DNA of 64,000 nucleotides from JANJUB01 sp040081075 (GCA_040081075.1 JBEBHJ010000002.1:1-64000); one strand, 5' to 3'. Counted from the stretch's first letter, positions 16,698 through 25,608 are shown. Notes: a model not told the origin generated them from the letters alone. A program made the numbers and translations.

Positions 16698-18077
16698 GTG
16701 AAGCGGTGTCTGGCGCTCGACTCTTTTCGGGGATACCTTATCCTTGGGGTCATTTTCGCGTACTTGATGCCGCGAGAAGGCTTGCCAAGTTGGCTGTATG
16801 CCGCAAAACATGGACTTGGCGCATCCGACTTACTGTTTCCAGGGCTGCTCTTTTGCCTCGGAGTTGCCATCCCACTGTCAATGGAGAAGCGGTTGCCGCA
16901 AGGTGAGCCTGTTTCAGTTGAAGAAGCGAATCAGCATGTAGCTCAATGGGTCTCAGCCGCAGGGCGGTTGGTTTTGCGTGCCTCACTCCTGGTTGGAGTG
17001 GCTTATGTTTTGCCCAATTTGGCGAGAGCGCCGGAAGCGCCGATCTTTTTTGTGTTGTTGTGCCTTGTTCTGGTGCGGTTGGATGAAAAGCAGGAAACGG
17101 CGAGCTTGGTTCTAAATTGCATAGGCATTGCCGCTATCGGAATTGCGCTGCTAAAAGTCGGCTTTGCGCGGAGTCCAGACAAGTTTTTTCTGATTCTAGG
17201 TTTCAACGCTTTAGCGGGAGGATTAACGTTTTTGTTCGCCCGCAAGTCGTCCTCTTCGCGTTTGATGATGATGCTGATTTGGGGGCTCATTTTGATCGTT
17301 GGCCAGCAACAAGGTTGGGTTCGGCAGATGGTGCAATGGCGGGTGCTCGGCGAACTGCAACCTTTGGCTTTGCTGAAATTCCAACTCGTGGTGCTGCCTG
17401 GAATTGCTTTAGGAGATGCCCTCCTCCATTCGAACGAAAAGTCGCCGAAAATGGATCGCTGGCCCATGCTTTTGAACTCCTTGTTTGGACTGGTCGGGAT
17501 CTGCTTGACCGTTTGGGCGGCGAATTCGGGTGAGTTAGAGTACGGGTTTGTCCTATGCACGCTGCTCGGCATTAACGCGATCTGGTTTGCTCATCCATGG
17601 AGTTTTATGAGATCGGTCCAATCCTGGGGGTGGGGATTGCTACTGATTGGGATGTTGCTTGTGCCAATGGGTGGAGTTCACGCTGGACCCGGCACGCTGA
17701 GCTACATGCTGCTAGCGGCGGGAGTGGGCACCATGGTTTTTGGGCTCATCTGGGCCCTCACGTTGTTTACCCGGGTGGGGCGAGTAGCAGTAAGCGAGGA
17801 GGCGTTGCGCGAGCTCGCTCTGGATCGCTCCGAGTTCGCGGCCCAGCCCGAACCCCGCCAGGGATACGTCGCCTTAGGAGGACAAAACCCGCTTGTTGCC
17901 TACATGGCCGTCGTTTGCCTAGCGATCTCGTTGCCGAGGCTTACGGGCCTTGAGGCATGGCACCAAGCGCAAAAGTGGGGATTGGGAGAGGAGACAGCGT
18001 ACGCCGCGGCCCTCACCTTGACGATCGGAGCGCTTGCGGCGGGTTTGACGCGGCTGGGATTGCGGCTTCGGGCGTAG
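16698..18077 (+). CDS. Multi-pass membrane protein, HGSNAT/DUF5009-like acyltransferase
   Basis: 459 residues with about ten to twelve hydrophobic segments. The opening RCLALDSFRGYLILGVIF matches the R-x-x-SLDxFRG start of the heparan-alpha-glucosaminide N-acetyltransferase/DUF5009 group, which move acyl groups across the membrane onto sugars. A conserved His (near 38, AAKHGLGASDLLFPG) may be the acyl-accepting residue of that family. In bacteria such enzymes modify cell-wall or exopolysaccharide sugars. It stands alone between a FecR-like gene and nfo. The family is fairly clear; the acceptor is unknown. Confidence 0.75.
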   Translation: MKRCLALDSFRGYLILGVIFAYLMPREGLPSWLYAAKHGLGASDLLFPGLLFCLGVAIPLSMEKRLPQGEPVSVEEANQHVAQWVSAAGRLVLRASLLVGVAYVLPNLARAPEAPIFFVLLCLVLVRLDEKQETASLVLNCIGIAAIGIALLKVGFARSPDKFFLILGFNALAGGLTFLFARKSSSSRLMMMLIWGLILIVGQQQGWVRQMVQWRVLGELQPLALLKFQLVVLPGIALGDALLHSNEKSPKMDRWPMLLNSLFGLVGICLTVWAANSGELEYGFVLCTLLGINAIWFAHPWSFMRSVQSWGWGLLLIGMLLVPMGGVHAGPGTLSYMLLAAGVGTMVFGLIWALTLFTRVGRVAVSEEALRELALDRSEFAAQPEPRQGYVALGGQNPLVAYMAVVCLAISLPRLTGLEAWHQAQKWGLGEETAYAAALTLTIGALAAGLTRLGLRLRA

Positions 18078-18147
18078 CTTGAGTTTGGGAGCCACGTTCT
18101 TAAGGTTACGCCAATACCAAGCGAGCGGCTGTATTCATAATCAACAG

Positions 18148-19002
18148 ATGCCTGCAAAGCTTATTGGTGCCCATGTTTCGATCAAAGACGGCCTTGGAGA
18201 GGCGGTTCGCAGGGGACATGCCATGGGGTGCACGGCGATTCAGGTCTTTACTTCGAGCCCGCGACAGTGGTATTCCCGGCCGGTTTCGGATGCCCAGGTT
18301 GCCGATTTTCGGGCGGCCAAGGCGGAAACAGGATTAACCGCGGTCGTGAGTCACGATAGCTACCTGATCAACCTTTGTGCGCCGACGCCCGAGATTGCGG
18401 AAAAGAGTTTCGCCGGGCTCAAAGGCGAAATCGAGCGGTGTGATCGCTACGGCATCGATCGCGTGGTGAGTCATATCGCATCGTACAAGGGCCAAGATCA
18501 AGGCGAGACGCTGGTTTTGGTGGCTGAGCGATTAAAAGAGATGCTCAAGGAAACTCCCGAGAGCGTGACGCTGCTCATGGAGACAACCGCGGGGCAGGGC
18601 TCTTCGATTAATTCCCGATTTGAGGAGATCGCGATTTTGCTCGACCTTACGGGCGGCCCGAAGCGATTAGGGGTTTGCCTCGACACCTGTCACATTTTCG
18701 CGGCGGGTTATGATATTCGCACGGAAGAAACCTATGAAGCGTCGTTTGCCGAGTTTGGCCGTTTGGTTGGATTTGATCGGCTCATGGCGATTCACTGTAA
18801 CGACAGCATGAAGCCATTTGCATCGCGTTTGGATCGCCACGCTGACATCGGCGACGGGGAAATTGGAACCACCGCGTTTAAATTGCTCGTAAATGACTCC
18901 AGGTTCGAAAACATCCCGATCTTGTTAGAAACGGAAGATTTGAAGCATGAAATGAACCTTTCACGCCTCCAATCGTATCTAATTTCTGCCGATAGTATAT
19001 AA
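18148..19002 (+). CDS. nfo: Endonuclease IV, apurinic/apyrimidinic DNA repair
   Basis: 284 residues, the normal length. It is a TIM-barrel nuclease with the zinc ligand motifs of the family: LIGAHVSIKDGL at the start, VVSHDSYLINL near 70, LLMETTAGQGS near 150, CLDTCHIFAAGYD near 190, IHCNDS near 225 and DRHADIGDGEIG near 240. It cuts the backbone 5' to abasic sites during base-excision repair. The longer frame starting at 18079 adds 23 unlikely residues; the ATG at 18148 gives the canonical start MPAKLIGAHVS. Its stop codon overlaps the -10 of the tRNA-Ser gene. Confidence 0.95.
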   Translation: MPAKLIGAHVSIKDGLGEAVRRGHAMGCTAIQVFTSSPRQWYSRPVSDAQVADFRAAKAETGLTAVVSHDSYLINLCAPTPEIAEKSFAGLKGEIERCDRYGIDRVVSHIASYKGQDQGETLVLVAERLKEMLKETPESVTLLMETTAGQGSSINSRFEEIAILLDLTGGPKRLGVCLDTCHIFAAGYDIRTEETYEASFAEFGRLVGFDRLMAIHCNDSMKPFASRLDRHADIGDGEIGTTAFKLLVNDSRFENIPILLETEDLKHEMNLSRLQSYLISADSI

Positions 19003-19003
19003 T
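18998..19003 (+). promoter_or_regulatory. -10 element of tRNA-Ser
   Basis: A perfect TATAAT, 12 nt before the 5' end of the tRNA and overlapping the nfo stop codon (19000-19002). No good -35 is visible. Confidence 0.55.
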
Positions 19004-19015
19004 GCGCTGTGGCGC

Positions 19016-19107
19016 GGAGAGATGGCTGAGTGGACGAAAGCGCCCGCCTGCTAAGTGGGTAGGTGTCGAAAGACGCCTCTCGGGTTCGAATCCCGATCTC
19101 TCCGCCA
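19016..19107 (+). tRNA. tRNA-Ser (anticodon GCT)
   Basis: A 92-nt class II tRNA. The acceptor arm GGAGAGA pairs with TCTCTCC, followed by discriminator G and an encoded CCA. The anticodon arm CCCGC/GTGGG encloses CTGCTAA with GCT at 19050-19052, reading AGC and AGU serine codons. A long variable arm and the GGTTCGAATCC T-arm are present. It sits between nfo and a lytic transglycosylase gene. Confidence 0.97.
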
Positions 19108-19126
19108 GTTAGTGCAAGCATAAGTT

Positions 19127-20158
19127 ATGAAAGTGAAACTGATTACAATTCTTGCCGTAGTTTGCGCAACAACGCTTGCTTTGGCCGATTCTGTTACCGA
19201 TTACATTGGCATTCGAAAAGCAAATAAGATTTCCGGAGTAAGTGGTGTTCAAGCCCTAGATTCGCTCGTCGGAACAAAGATTTTTGAGATTAAGGCCCGA
19301 TTGAAGGGAATCGTAAAGGTCGGCGATGATGCCGCGCTGGTTTTGGAAAATCCTGACCAAACCTCTTTATCGATTCGCACCGGTACGTTGCCGGATTGGC
19401 TCGATGGAACCGACGTAGACATTCGCCTGATCGTGAAGGCGAGTCGCGAAGGCGAACTGGCCCCGCTGGAAACTACCCTGCTCGCGGTAATCCCCGAAGC
19501 GATGATCAAGAAATACGATCCAGTTCCGGTAACACCAAAGGCTAAGACGACAAAATCCACAACCACATCCACCACCTCGAGCCGTGATCCACGAAACCCA
19601 TTGAGCGGCCCGATCGGTCGTCGGGGCAACTCGGCAAGCCGCAGTTCTTCGACTCCGCGCAGTAGCAGTGGATCAAAGTCAGCTTCAGAGGCGATTCCGA
19701 TCTATGCTGATTACATCAAAAAGCGCAACCGCCGGCTTTCTGATGATCAGTGCTACGCCATTGCTGATTCAGTGATACGGTATTCCCTCCAATACGGGGT
19801 CGACCCTCGCCTCGTCATGGCGATGGCGATTCAGGAGAGTAACTTCAATCCTAATGCCACAAGCCATGCCGGAGCGCAAGGCGTTCTGCAGCTCATGCCA
19901 GGAACAGCAGCTGGGTTGGGTGTAGGCGACTCATACGATATCACTCAGAACATTCGAGGTGCGGTAAAGCTCATCGCGAGCCACTACGCCAGCTACCTCA
20001 AGAAAACGGGTAGCCACGATGACGCTCGAGTTTTGATGCTGGCGGCTTACAATGCTGGCCCCAGCGCGGTTAAGAGGTTCGGAGGCGTGCCCCCGTACAA
20101 TGAAACCCAAAACTACGTGAAGCGCATCTTGGCGATCTATTACGAACTGATTTCCTAG
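19127..20158 (+). CDS. Exported lytic transglycosylase (SLT domain)
   Basis: 343 residues. The signal peptide (ITILAVVCATTLALAD) is followed by a beta-rich domain (about 45-130) and then a Ser/Thr-rich linker (about 140-190). The soluble lytic transglycosylase domain runs from about 205. Its catalytic Glu is in AMAIQESNFNPNATS, followed by GAQGVLQLMPGTAAGLG and the AYNAGPSAV motif, all standard for SLT enzymes. It cleaves peptidoglycan glycan strands to 1,6-anhydro ends in the periplasm. The N-terminal domain may place it on a partner. It starts 19 bases after tRNA-Ser and may be read from the same promoter. Confidence 0.92.
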   Translation: MKVKLITILAVVCATTLALADSVTDYIGIRKANKISGVSGVQALDSLVGTKIFEIKARLKGIVKVGDDAALVLENPDQTSLSIRTGTLPDWLDGTDVDIRLIVKASREGELAPLETTLLAVIPEAMIKKYDPVPVTPKAKTTKSTTTSTTSSRDPRNPLSGPIGRRGNSASRSSSTPRSSSGSKSASEAIPIYADYIKKRNRRLSDDQCYAIADSVIRYSLQYGVDPRLVMAMAIQESNFNPNATSHAGAQGVLQLMPGTAAGLGVGDSYDITQNIRGAVKLIASHYASYLKKTGSHDDARVLMLAAYNAGPSAVKRFGGVPPYNETQNYVKRILAIYYELIS

Positions 20159-20188
20159 TTCAGCTTTGTTGGCTGGCAGTAAGTCCCG

Positions 20189-20977
20189 TTAAGGTTGGTC
20201 GCCGCGACCGCTCTTGCCCCGGAATCGACGCTCTTCGAACGCGATCAAGTATTCGATTTCGGGTGATGTTTGAACTTCGCGCTTGACGATTTCAATCGCG
20301 TTGGTCATGCCGAGTTCTGACTTGTACATAAGCTTAACGGCTTTGTGGAGAGCCAATCTAGCCGGTTGAGAGAGACCGATTCGGCGTAGACCCACGGCGT
20401 TGATATCGATAATCACGTCTCGTCCCGACATGATAACAAACGGGGGGACATCGCGGGATGCGCCGGACATGCCGCCTACCATTGCGGCCCGACCGATGCG
20501 GGCAAACTGGTGAACGCCCACCATCCCGCCAATAGTTACAAGATCTTCCACCGTCACATGGCCGGCAAGGTTGACATTGTTGGCAATAGTGACAAACTCG
20601 CCGATCGTGCAGTTGTGCCCCACGTGCGAATAGGCCATCACGAAACAGTTGTTTGCAATCGTCGTCGCGTTGCCGTCGCCGGTAGCACGGTGAACGGTTA
20701 CGTATTCACGGAACACGTTATCGTTGCCTATTTTCAAATAGGTTTTTTGCTTGCTTGAAAATTTCCGATCTTGGGGATCACCGCCAAGCACCGCCCCTTG
20801 CCCCACGTAGTTGTGGGTGCCAAGGGTTGTTCCCGATTTGATGGTGACGTGGGAATCCAGTGTACATCCGGCTCCAATCACGACCTCGGCCTCTACATTG
20901 CAAAACGGGCCGATGATGACATCATCCGCAATTTGTGCTCCAGAAGCAATGTGGGCGAGGTCGTGAATTCGAGCCAC
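20189..20977 (-). CDS. lpxA: Acyl-ACP--UDP-N-acetylglucosamine O-acyltransferase (first step of lipid A)
   Basis: 262 residues, the usual length. The first 190 are hexapeptide repeats forming the left-handed beta helix, for example VIIGPFCNVEAEVVIGAGC. The catalytic His lies in SHVGHNCTIG near 118, and GVHQFARIGRAAMVGG near 155 is a second signature of LpxA. The C-terminal helices (LRRIGLSQPARLALHKAVK) confirm LpxA and not LpxD. It attaches a 3-hydroxyacyl chain to UDP-GlcNAc, so this bacterium makes lipid A. It follows fabZ with a 2-base gap, the classical pair that competes for the same acyl-ACP. The start is GTG. Confidence 0.95.
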   Translation of the reverse strand: MARIHDLAHIASGAQIADDVIIGPFCNVEAEVVIGAGCTLDSHVTIKSGTTLGTHNYVGQGAVLGGDPQDRKFSSKQKTYLKIGNDNVFREYVTVHRATGDGNATTIANNCFVMAYSHVGHNCTIGEFVTIANNVNLAGHVTVEDLVTIGGMVGVHQFARIGRAAMVGGMSGASRDVPPFVIMSGRDVIIDINAVGLRRIGLSQPARLALHKAVKLMYKSELGMTNAIEIVKREVQTSPEIEYLIAFEERRFRGKSGRGDQP

Positions 20978-20979
20978 TT

Positions 20980-21411
20980 CTATTCAAGCCTCGCCAACTT
21001 GAAGGTGAGCACCATGGAGGCGCAAAGTTCTTCGCCAACATGAGCAACCGCAGTGATTCGACCGATGCCGCTTCGATACCAAACGATATCGCAGGTTGAA
21101 ATCAGTTGGTCTCCAGGAACGACTTGTCGCTTAAATTTCACATCGTCAATTGCGCCGATAAGCGGCACGAGCCCTTTGTTTGCCGGGTCTCCAAGGATCA
21201 TGCACGCCCCCGTTTGAGCCATGGCCTCGATGATCAGGACGCCAGGCATGATCGGGATACCGGGATAGTGACCCTGGAAAAATGCTTCGTTCATCGTTAC
21301 ATTTTTGAGGCCAACACTACGCTTCATTGGATCAAGTTCGATGATCCTATCGACCAGCAACATCGGATACCGATGCGGCAGGTACTCCATGATTTTTTGA
21401 ACGTTCCACAC
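20980..21411 (-). CDS. fabZ: 3-hydroxyacyl-ACP dehydratase
   Basis: 143 residues, one hot-dog domain. LPHRYPMLLVDRI near residue 10, GHYPGIPIMPGVLI near 48 with the catalytic His, and IEAMAQTG near 63 with the catalytic Glu are all present. It dehydrates 3-hydroxyacyl-ACP in fatty acid elongation. With lpxA 2 bases downstream and tgt 30 bases upstream on the same strand, it is part of a minus-strand cluster; lpxD and lpxB, often in the same cluster, are not here. Confidence 0.95.
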   Translation of the reverse strand: MWNVQKIMEYLPHRYPMLLVDRIIELDPMKRSVGLKNVTMNEAFFQGHYPGIPIMPGVLIIEAMAQTGACMILGDPANKGLVPLIGAIDDVKFKRQVVPGDQLISTCDIVWYRSGIGRITAVAHVGEELCASMVLTFKLARLE

Positions 21412-21441
21412 CGCCTTGGTTGTACCCGAACAAGCGAGCCG

Positions 21442-22542
21442 CTATTTGCTCACTGCGTATCGTTGGCTTAAGGTGGGCAGTTCACCAGGCTCTATCGCGT
21501 CTCGAATTTGTGACATCAAACGAGCGTAAAAGGCGAGATTATGGAGACTTGCGATTCGAGGACCGAGCGGCTCGTTGGCTTTAAATAGGTGGCGCAAGTA
21601 AGCCGCCGAGTAGCGCTCAGTGGCAACAAACTGGGACTCCTCATCAACGGGACCATCGTGTTCTTCCCATTTCTGATTGAGGATGTTCGCCCGTCCGTAC
21701 ATTGTGTAAAGGGAGTGGTGACGTGCCATTCGGGTGGGAAGCACGCAGTCGAACAGATCGACCCCGCAGGAAACGGCGTGAAAAATATCTTCGGGGTGAC
21801 CAACACCCATGAGATAGCGAGGTTTGTTGTCGGGCAGAAGGGGAGCCGTGTGCTGGACGACCGGATATTGCATTTCGGTTGGCTCTCCCACGCTTACTCC
21901 GCCAATAGCGTAGCCGTCGAAATCGAGATCAGCGATGGTTTGGGCAGATTCCGTGCGCAAATCCATGTGGACGCCTCCCTGAGCGATACCGAACACGGCT
22001 TGCCCTTCTCGACGAGCGGCGAGGTTTCGAGGCGCCCAGCGATGAGTTTGGAGCATGGCCTTGGCCACCTCGTCCCGCGTGCAGGGGTATGGAGGGCAGA
22101 TATCGAGGGCCATTGAGATATCCACGCCGAGTCGCCCCTGAATTTCAATCGATCGCTCGGGAGAAAGGAACATGGACGAGCCATCAAGATGAGATTTAAA
22201 CGAGACGCCCTCATCCGTGATTTTTCGCATTTCAGAAAGCGACATCACTTGGTAGCCACCCGAATCCGTGAGGATTCCGCTCTTCCAACTCATAAATTTG
22301 TGAAGGCCACCCAGCCGTTCGACGCGTTCTGAGCCGGGCCTTAGTTCCAGGTGATACGTGTTGGAGAGAATGAGTTCGAAGCCCAGGGCTTCCAGATCTT
22401 CGGATCCGACAGTTTTGACCGTCCCTTGGGTTCCAACGGGCATGAACGCGGGGGTCTCGACCGTGCCGTGGGGAGTGTGGAGCCGTCCTCTTCGGGCTTT
22501 GGTTTTGGGACAAACCGACAAAAGCTCAAATCGAAGGGACAT
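21442..22542 (-). CDS. tgt: Queuine tRNA-ribosyltransferase without its zinc cysteines
   Basis: 366 residues, normal length. It exchanges guanine 34 for preQ1 in tRNAs with GUN anticodons. The catalytic barrel is intact: FMPVGTQGTVKT, LTDSGGYQVMSLS near 95, the substrate Asp in ALDICPPYPCT, GGVSVGEP near 218, and the nucleophile region CGVDLFDCVLPTR near 265. The C-terminal zinc site is not intact. The family has CxCxxC in the stretch before YSxAYLxHL; here the same stretch (near 305-315) reads DEESQFVATERYSAAYLRHL, so all three Cys are replaced, while the His in SLHNLAFY remains. Either the fold is held without zinc, or the enzyme has changed function. The gene identity itself is clear. Confidence 0.9.
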   Translation of the reverse strand: MSLRFELLSVCPKTKARRGRLHTPHGTVETPAFMPVGTQGTVKTVGSEDLEALGFELILSNTYHLELRPGSERVERLGGLHKFMSWKSGILTDSGGYQVMSLSEMRKITDEGVSFKSHLDGSSMFLSPERSIEIQGRLGVDISMALDICPPYPCTRDEVAKAMLQTHRWAPRNLAARREGQAVFGIAQGGVHMDLRTESAQTIADLDFDGYAIGGVSVGEPTEMQYPVVQHTAPLLPDNKPRYLMGVGHPEDIFHAVSCGVDLFDCVLPTRMARHHSLYTMYGRANILNQKWEEHDGPVDEESQFVATERYSAAYLRHLFKANEPLGPRIASLHNLAFYARLMSQIRDAIEPGELPTLSQRYAVSK

Positions 22543-22552
22543 AGATAGAGAA

Positions 22553-22576
22553 GCCCCGACGCAATGGCGTCGGGGC
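22553..22576 (-). terminator. Terminator hairpin after rpsB-tsf
   Basis: A perfect 10-bp GC-rich stem with a 4-nt loop lies 10 bases past the tsf stop. On the minus strand it is followed by a pyrimidine-rich TTCTCTATCT stretch. It separates the rpsB-tsf unit from tgt, whose start codon is 11 bases further on. Confidence 0.7.
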
Positions 22577-22585
22577 CAGATTAGA

Positions 22586-23380
22586 CTAGCCGCCTACAGC
22601 GAGCAAAGTGAATCCCGTGATGGTGACTCCCCTTGCCGATTCGGCGAGGTATTGCGAGACCGTTTTAGCGGGATCCGCGTAGAACGGTTGCTCGAGCAAG
22701 ACGGAATCACGAATGAACTCTTTGTTCACGCGTCCCTTCGCCATGTTCTCGGCAATATTCTGAGGTTTACCCTCTTCAAGGGCTCGCTTCAACTCAACTT
22801 CGTATTCCTTGTCGAGTTCGTCTTGGCTTAGTTGATCTTTGCTCACGACCTTAGGTCGGCTGGCGGTGGCGTGCACGGCCACTTTTCGCACAACTTCGGC
22901 ATCGGCCTCACCGGTGTAGGTGACGATTGCGCCGCTCTTTCGGTCATGGTGAACATAGAAAACTGCCGAATCAGGACCGGTCATTCGAACGGTCTTGGTG
23001 ACTTGGCAATTCTCGCGCATTCGCGCTACCGCGCCTTCGGCCATCTCTTTGAGGGTGGCTTCGTCGCCGGTTCCGGCGCAGACCTTATCGGCCATTTCGC
23101 TGCACATCGTCATGAACTCTTCGTTGCGAGCAACGAAGTCGGTTTCACATTCGACCACCACGGCCCCGAGGTTTGCCCCTTCGGCCTTGATTGCAACGAC
23201 GCCTTCGCTGGTCGATCGGTCGGCACGTTTTGCGGCAGCAGCTTTGCCCTTAATCCGCAGAAGTTCTTTCGCCTTCTCAAAATCGCCATTAGCCTCGTCG
23301 AGGGCGCCCTTGCACTCCATCATGGGGGCGCCGGTTTCCTCGCGCAAGCGCTTAACGTCAGCAGCAGTGTAGTTTGCCAT
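22586..23380 (-). CDS. tsf: Translation elongation factor Ts
   Basis: 264 residues. The N-terminal UBA-like part has VKRLREETGAPMMECKGALD, the EF-Tu-contacting segment has VVVECETDFVARNEEF near 75-90, and ASRPKVVSKDQLSQDELDKE follows in the core. It recycles GDP from EF-Tu. It follows rpsB with a 1-base overlap (TAATG), the conserved rpsB-tsf arrangement, and ends at a strong terminator hairpin. Confidence 0.97.
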   Translation of the reverse strand: MANYTAADVKRLREETGAPMMECKGALDEANGDFEKAKELLRIKGKAAAAKRADRSTSEGVVAIKAEGANLGAVVVECETDFVARNEEFMTMCSEMADKVCAGTGDEATLKEMAEGAVARMRENCQVTKTVRMTGPDSAVFYVHHDRKSGAIVTYTGEADAEVVRKVAVHATASRPKVVSKDQLSQDELDKEYEVELKRALEEGKPQNIAENMAKGRVNKEFIRDSVLLEQPFYADPAKTVSQYLAESARGVTITGFTLLAVGG

Positions 23381-24273
23381 TAGCTATTTTCCTCATCATC
23401 TGGGTCATCATCCTTTGCGACCTCGGCTTCAACAACCGGAGCTTCGATAGGCACGACCGGGCGAGGTTTTGTGATTTCGATCGTTTCGGTTCCGAAAGCA
23501 CGAAGGAATTCTTCGTCAACTTCCATGACCTGATCTTCTTCACCCTCGATCGGAGTGTCCTCGCTGATGGTGCCTTCCGTGATGGCTTCATCGAGCGGGC
23601 GGGCTTCAAGAATCGCTTCCGCAATCTTTCCCGTGACGAGCCGAATGGCTCGAATCGCGTCATCGTTCCCCGGGATTACGTAATCCACAACATCGGGGTC
23701 GCAGTTTGTATCTACGATTCCCACGATCGGAATGTTCAGTTTCTTGGCTTCATTGATCGCAATGGCCTCTTTGTTCACGTCAACCACGAACATAACGGAG
23801 GGCATAGCGTTCATATCTCGAATCCCATCAAGGAACCTTGAGAGCTGGGCGCGCTCTTCGAGTCGCTTTAGCATTTCCTTTTTGGGTAGGCGAGCGAGGT
23901 AGCCATCGGCTTCCATTCGGTCTAGTTCTTTGAGCCGTTGCACGCGTAGTTGGATGGTTTTCCAGTTGGTGAGCGTGCCACCGAGCCATCGCTCGGAGAT
24001 GTAGTATTGTCCGCTACGAACAGCCGCTTCTTTAACTGCGGATTGAGCTTGTTTCTTCGTTCCAACAAACAAGACAGTTCCGCCATTTTCGGCGATGTTG
24101 CGGACGAACTCGAGGGCCTCCTCAAACAGTTTTACTGTCTGGTGTAGGTCGATGATGTAGATTCCGTTGCGAGCGCCGTAGATGTATCGTTTCATCTTCG
24201 GGTTCCACTTTCGGGTTTGGTGACCGAAATGAACGCCCGATTCGAGCAACTCTTTCATGCTGAGTTGAGCCAT
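23380..24273 (-). CDS. rpsB: 30S ribosomal protein S2
   Basis: 297 residues, longer than the usual 230-260. The conserved body begins LSMKELLESGVHFGHQTRKW and contains FVGTKKQAQSAVKEAAVRSG, RWLGGTLTNWKTI and IVGIVDTNCDPDVVDYVIPG. The extra 60 or so residues are an acidic, Val/Pro-rich tail (EEDQVMEVDEEF; KDDDPDDEENS). A GGAGG Shine-Dalgarno 7 nt before the ATG marks normal leadered initiation, unlike many other genes in this window. It is co-transcribed with tsf. Confidence 0.97.
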   Translation of the reverse strand: MAQLSMKELLESGVHFGHQTRKWNPKMKRYIYGARNGIYIIDLHQTVKLFEEALEFVRNIAENGGTVLFVGTKKQAQSAVKEAAVRSGQYYISERWLGGTLTNWKTIQLRVQRLKELDRMEADGYLARLPKKEMLKRLEERAQLSRFLDGIRDMNAMPSVMFVVDVNKEAIAINEAKKLNIPIVGIVDTNCDPDVVDYVIPGNDDAIRAIRLVTGKIAEAILEARPLDEAITEGTISEDTPIEGEEDQVMEVDEEFLRAFGTETIEITKPRPVVPIEAPVVEAEVAKDDDPDDEENS

Positions 24274-24397
24274 TATATTCCTCCAGGTTTATCCTCCGAA
24301 CGAGTTTTAAATTTGCGCCAGTTTCAACCCTTTCGGGACCTGGTCGGCGCGCTCGTCCGTGTGTATTGGAGCGTCAAGTATACCCTTTTGGGAGCGT

Positions 24398-25534
24398 TTA
24401 CTCCGTTCTTATCGCATCGGGCGAAGTTTTGATTACCTTGCCGCCTCCACTCCAGTCACGCTGCCGGTCTATGACAGCCACGGAGATGATCAGGAGGGCG
24501 ACCGCACACAATCCAACCGTTTGGATTCGGCCTTGGGCACCGATACTGAGCCTTTTCCCTTTACGAATGAGTTCGGCAAGTGCGACCGTGATTTGACCTC
24601 CATCCAGCGGGAAAATCGGAAGGAGGTTGAAAATTCCAAGGGACATGCTGAGCATGCCCGCCAACTGCATAAGAGTCAGAGGGCCTTCCTTGGCGGCCGC
24701 GTATGAAACGCGGGCCATCGTCTCCGGGCCTCCCACTGCTTCCTTTAGTTTCTCCAGATTTGTTAGTCTGCTGAGCAGTTCTTTGGCCATCAAAACTGGG
24801 GAAACGAATGCTTGAGCAAACGCCGCTCCAAACGAGAGCGGTTTGCGGATCATTCCATAGCCGATTCCTACTTTCGCCTGAACCCGTTCCTCGCCCGAGA
24901 GTGAAAGATCCGGCAGCGCATACGGCGTAGGTTTATTGTCGATTTCCGGAGTTGCAACGATTGCTTCTTGCTTTCCAGCACGTTCGACCACGAAGGTTAC
25001 GGGTGTCCCTTTATTTTCTCGAACTACCTTGATCACTGAGAAGAAATCTTTGATTGGCAGCCCGTCAACGGAGACGATCTTATCATCAAGTTTGATCCCG
25101 GCCTTTGCGGCTGGGCTACCTTCCACGAGCATGCGAACAACGGGGGCATTATCGCCAACCAGCTGCCCCTGCGTGCCCCATACGAAGGTCAACAGAATGA
25201 CTCCCGCAATCATGCTGAACACGGGGCCTGCAAGTAGCATCCAAATCCTCGGCATCGGCCCTTTGCTGTAGAAGCCGTTCGGAATATCCACCTCGCTTCC
25301 GTCATTCTCGGGTTCCATTCCTTTCACGCGGACAAAGCCACCGAGGGGGATTGCTCTTAGAGTGAATTCGGTGCCGTTTCGCCGGGCGTAGACCCACTTC
25401 GGAAGGCCCATTCCAATTGAAAACTCTTCTACTTCCATCTTGAAAAACCTAGCGACTAGGAAGTGGCCAAGCTCGTGGGCGGCGACGAGGACCGTGAACA
25501 TGAGCGCGATTTGCAGGATGTAGAGGACTGTCAT
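24398..25534 (-). CDS. rseP: Site-2 metalloprotease RseP family
   Basis: 378 residues. Zinc ligands are in AAHELGHFLVARFF near residue 19 and the third ligand is the Asp of NLLPIFPLDGGQI near 312. A PDZ domain lies between them (about 125-200, VEGSPAAKAGIKLDDKI). Membrane helices are at the start, around 95-115 and at the C-terminus. It cuts transmembrane segments of anti-sigma factors or signal-peptide remnants within the inner membrane. The usual neighbours (dxr, bamA) are missing; the nearest gene on the same strand is rpsB, 124 bases downstream. Confidence 0.93.
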   Translation of the reverse strand: MTVLYILQIALMFTVLVAAHELGHFLVARFFKMEVEEFSIGMGLPKWVYARRNGTEFTLRAIPLGGFVRVKGMEPENDGSEVDIPNGFYSKGPMPRIWMLLAGPVFSMIAGVILLTFVWGTQGQLVGDNAPVVRMLVEGSPAAKAGIKLDDKIVSVDGLPIKDFFSVIKVVRENKGTPVTFVVERAGKQEAIVATPEIDNKPTPYALPDLSLSGEERVQAKVGIGYGMIRKPLSFGAAFAQAFVSPVLMAKELLSRLTNLEKLKEAVGGPETMARVSYAAAKEGPLTLMQLAGMLSMSLGIFNLLPIFPLDGGQITVALAELIRKGKRLSIGAQGRIQTVGLCAVALLIISVAVIDRQRDWSGGGKVIKTSPDAIRTE

Positions 25535-25608
25535 TGCGTTAGTATTCCTACGTTTCAGGCGGACAGAATGAACACCTTTGCGAGCGTAGAACGTATATTA
25601 TGGTGAAG

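Noticed and set aside
18792..19121. A 109-residue minus-strand frame containing GGEIGIRTREASF
   Set aside because: It runs antisense through the tRNA-Ser gene; this peptide is a well-known artefact of translating tRNA-Ser.
22358..22831. A 157-residue plus-strand frame across the tgt-tsf junction
   Set aside because: It crosses two well-supported minus-strand genes and the terminator hairpin.
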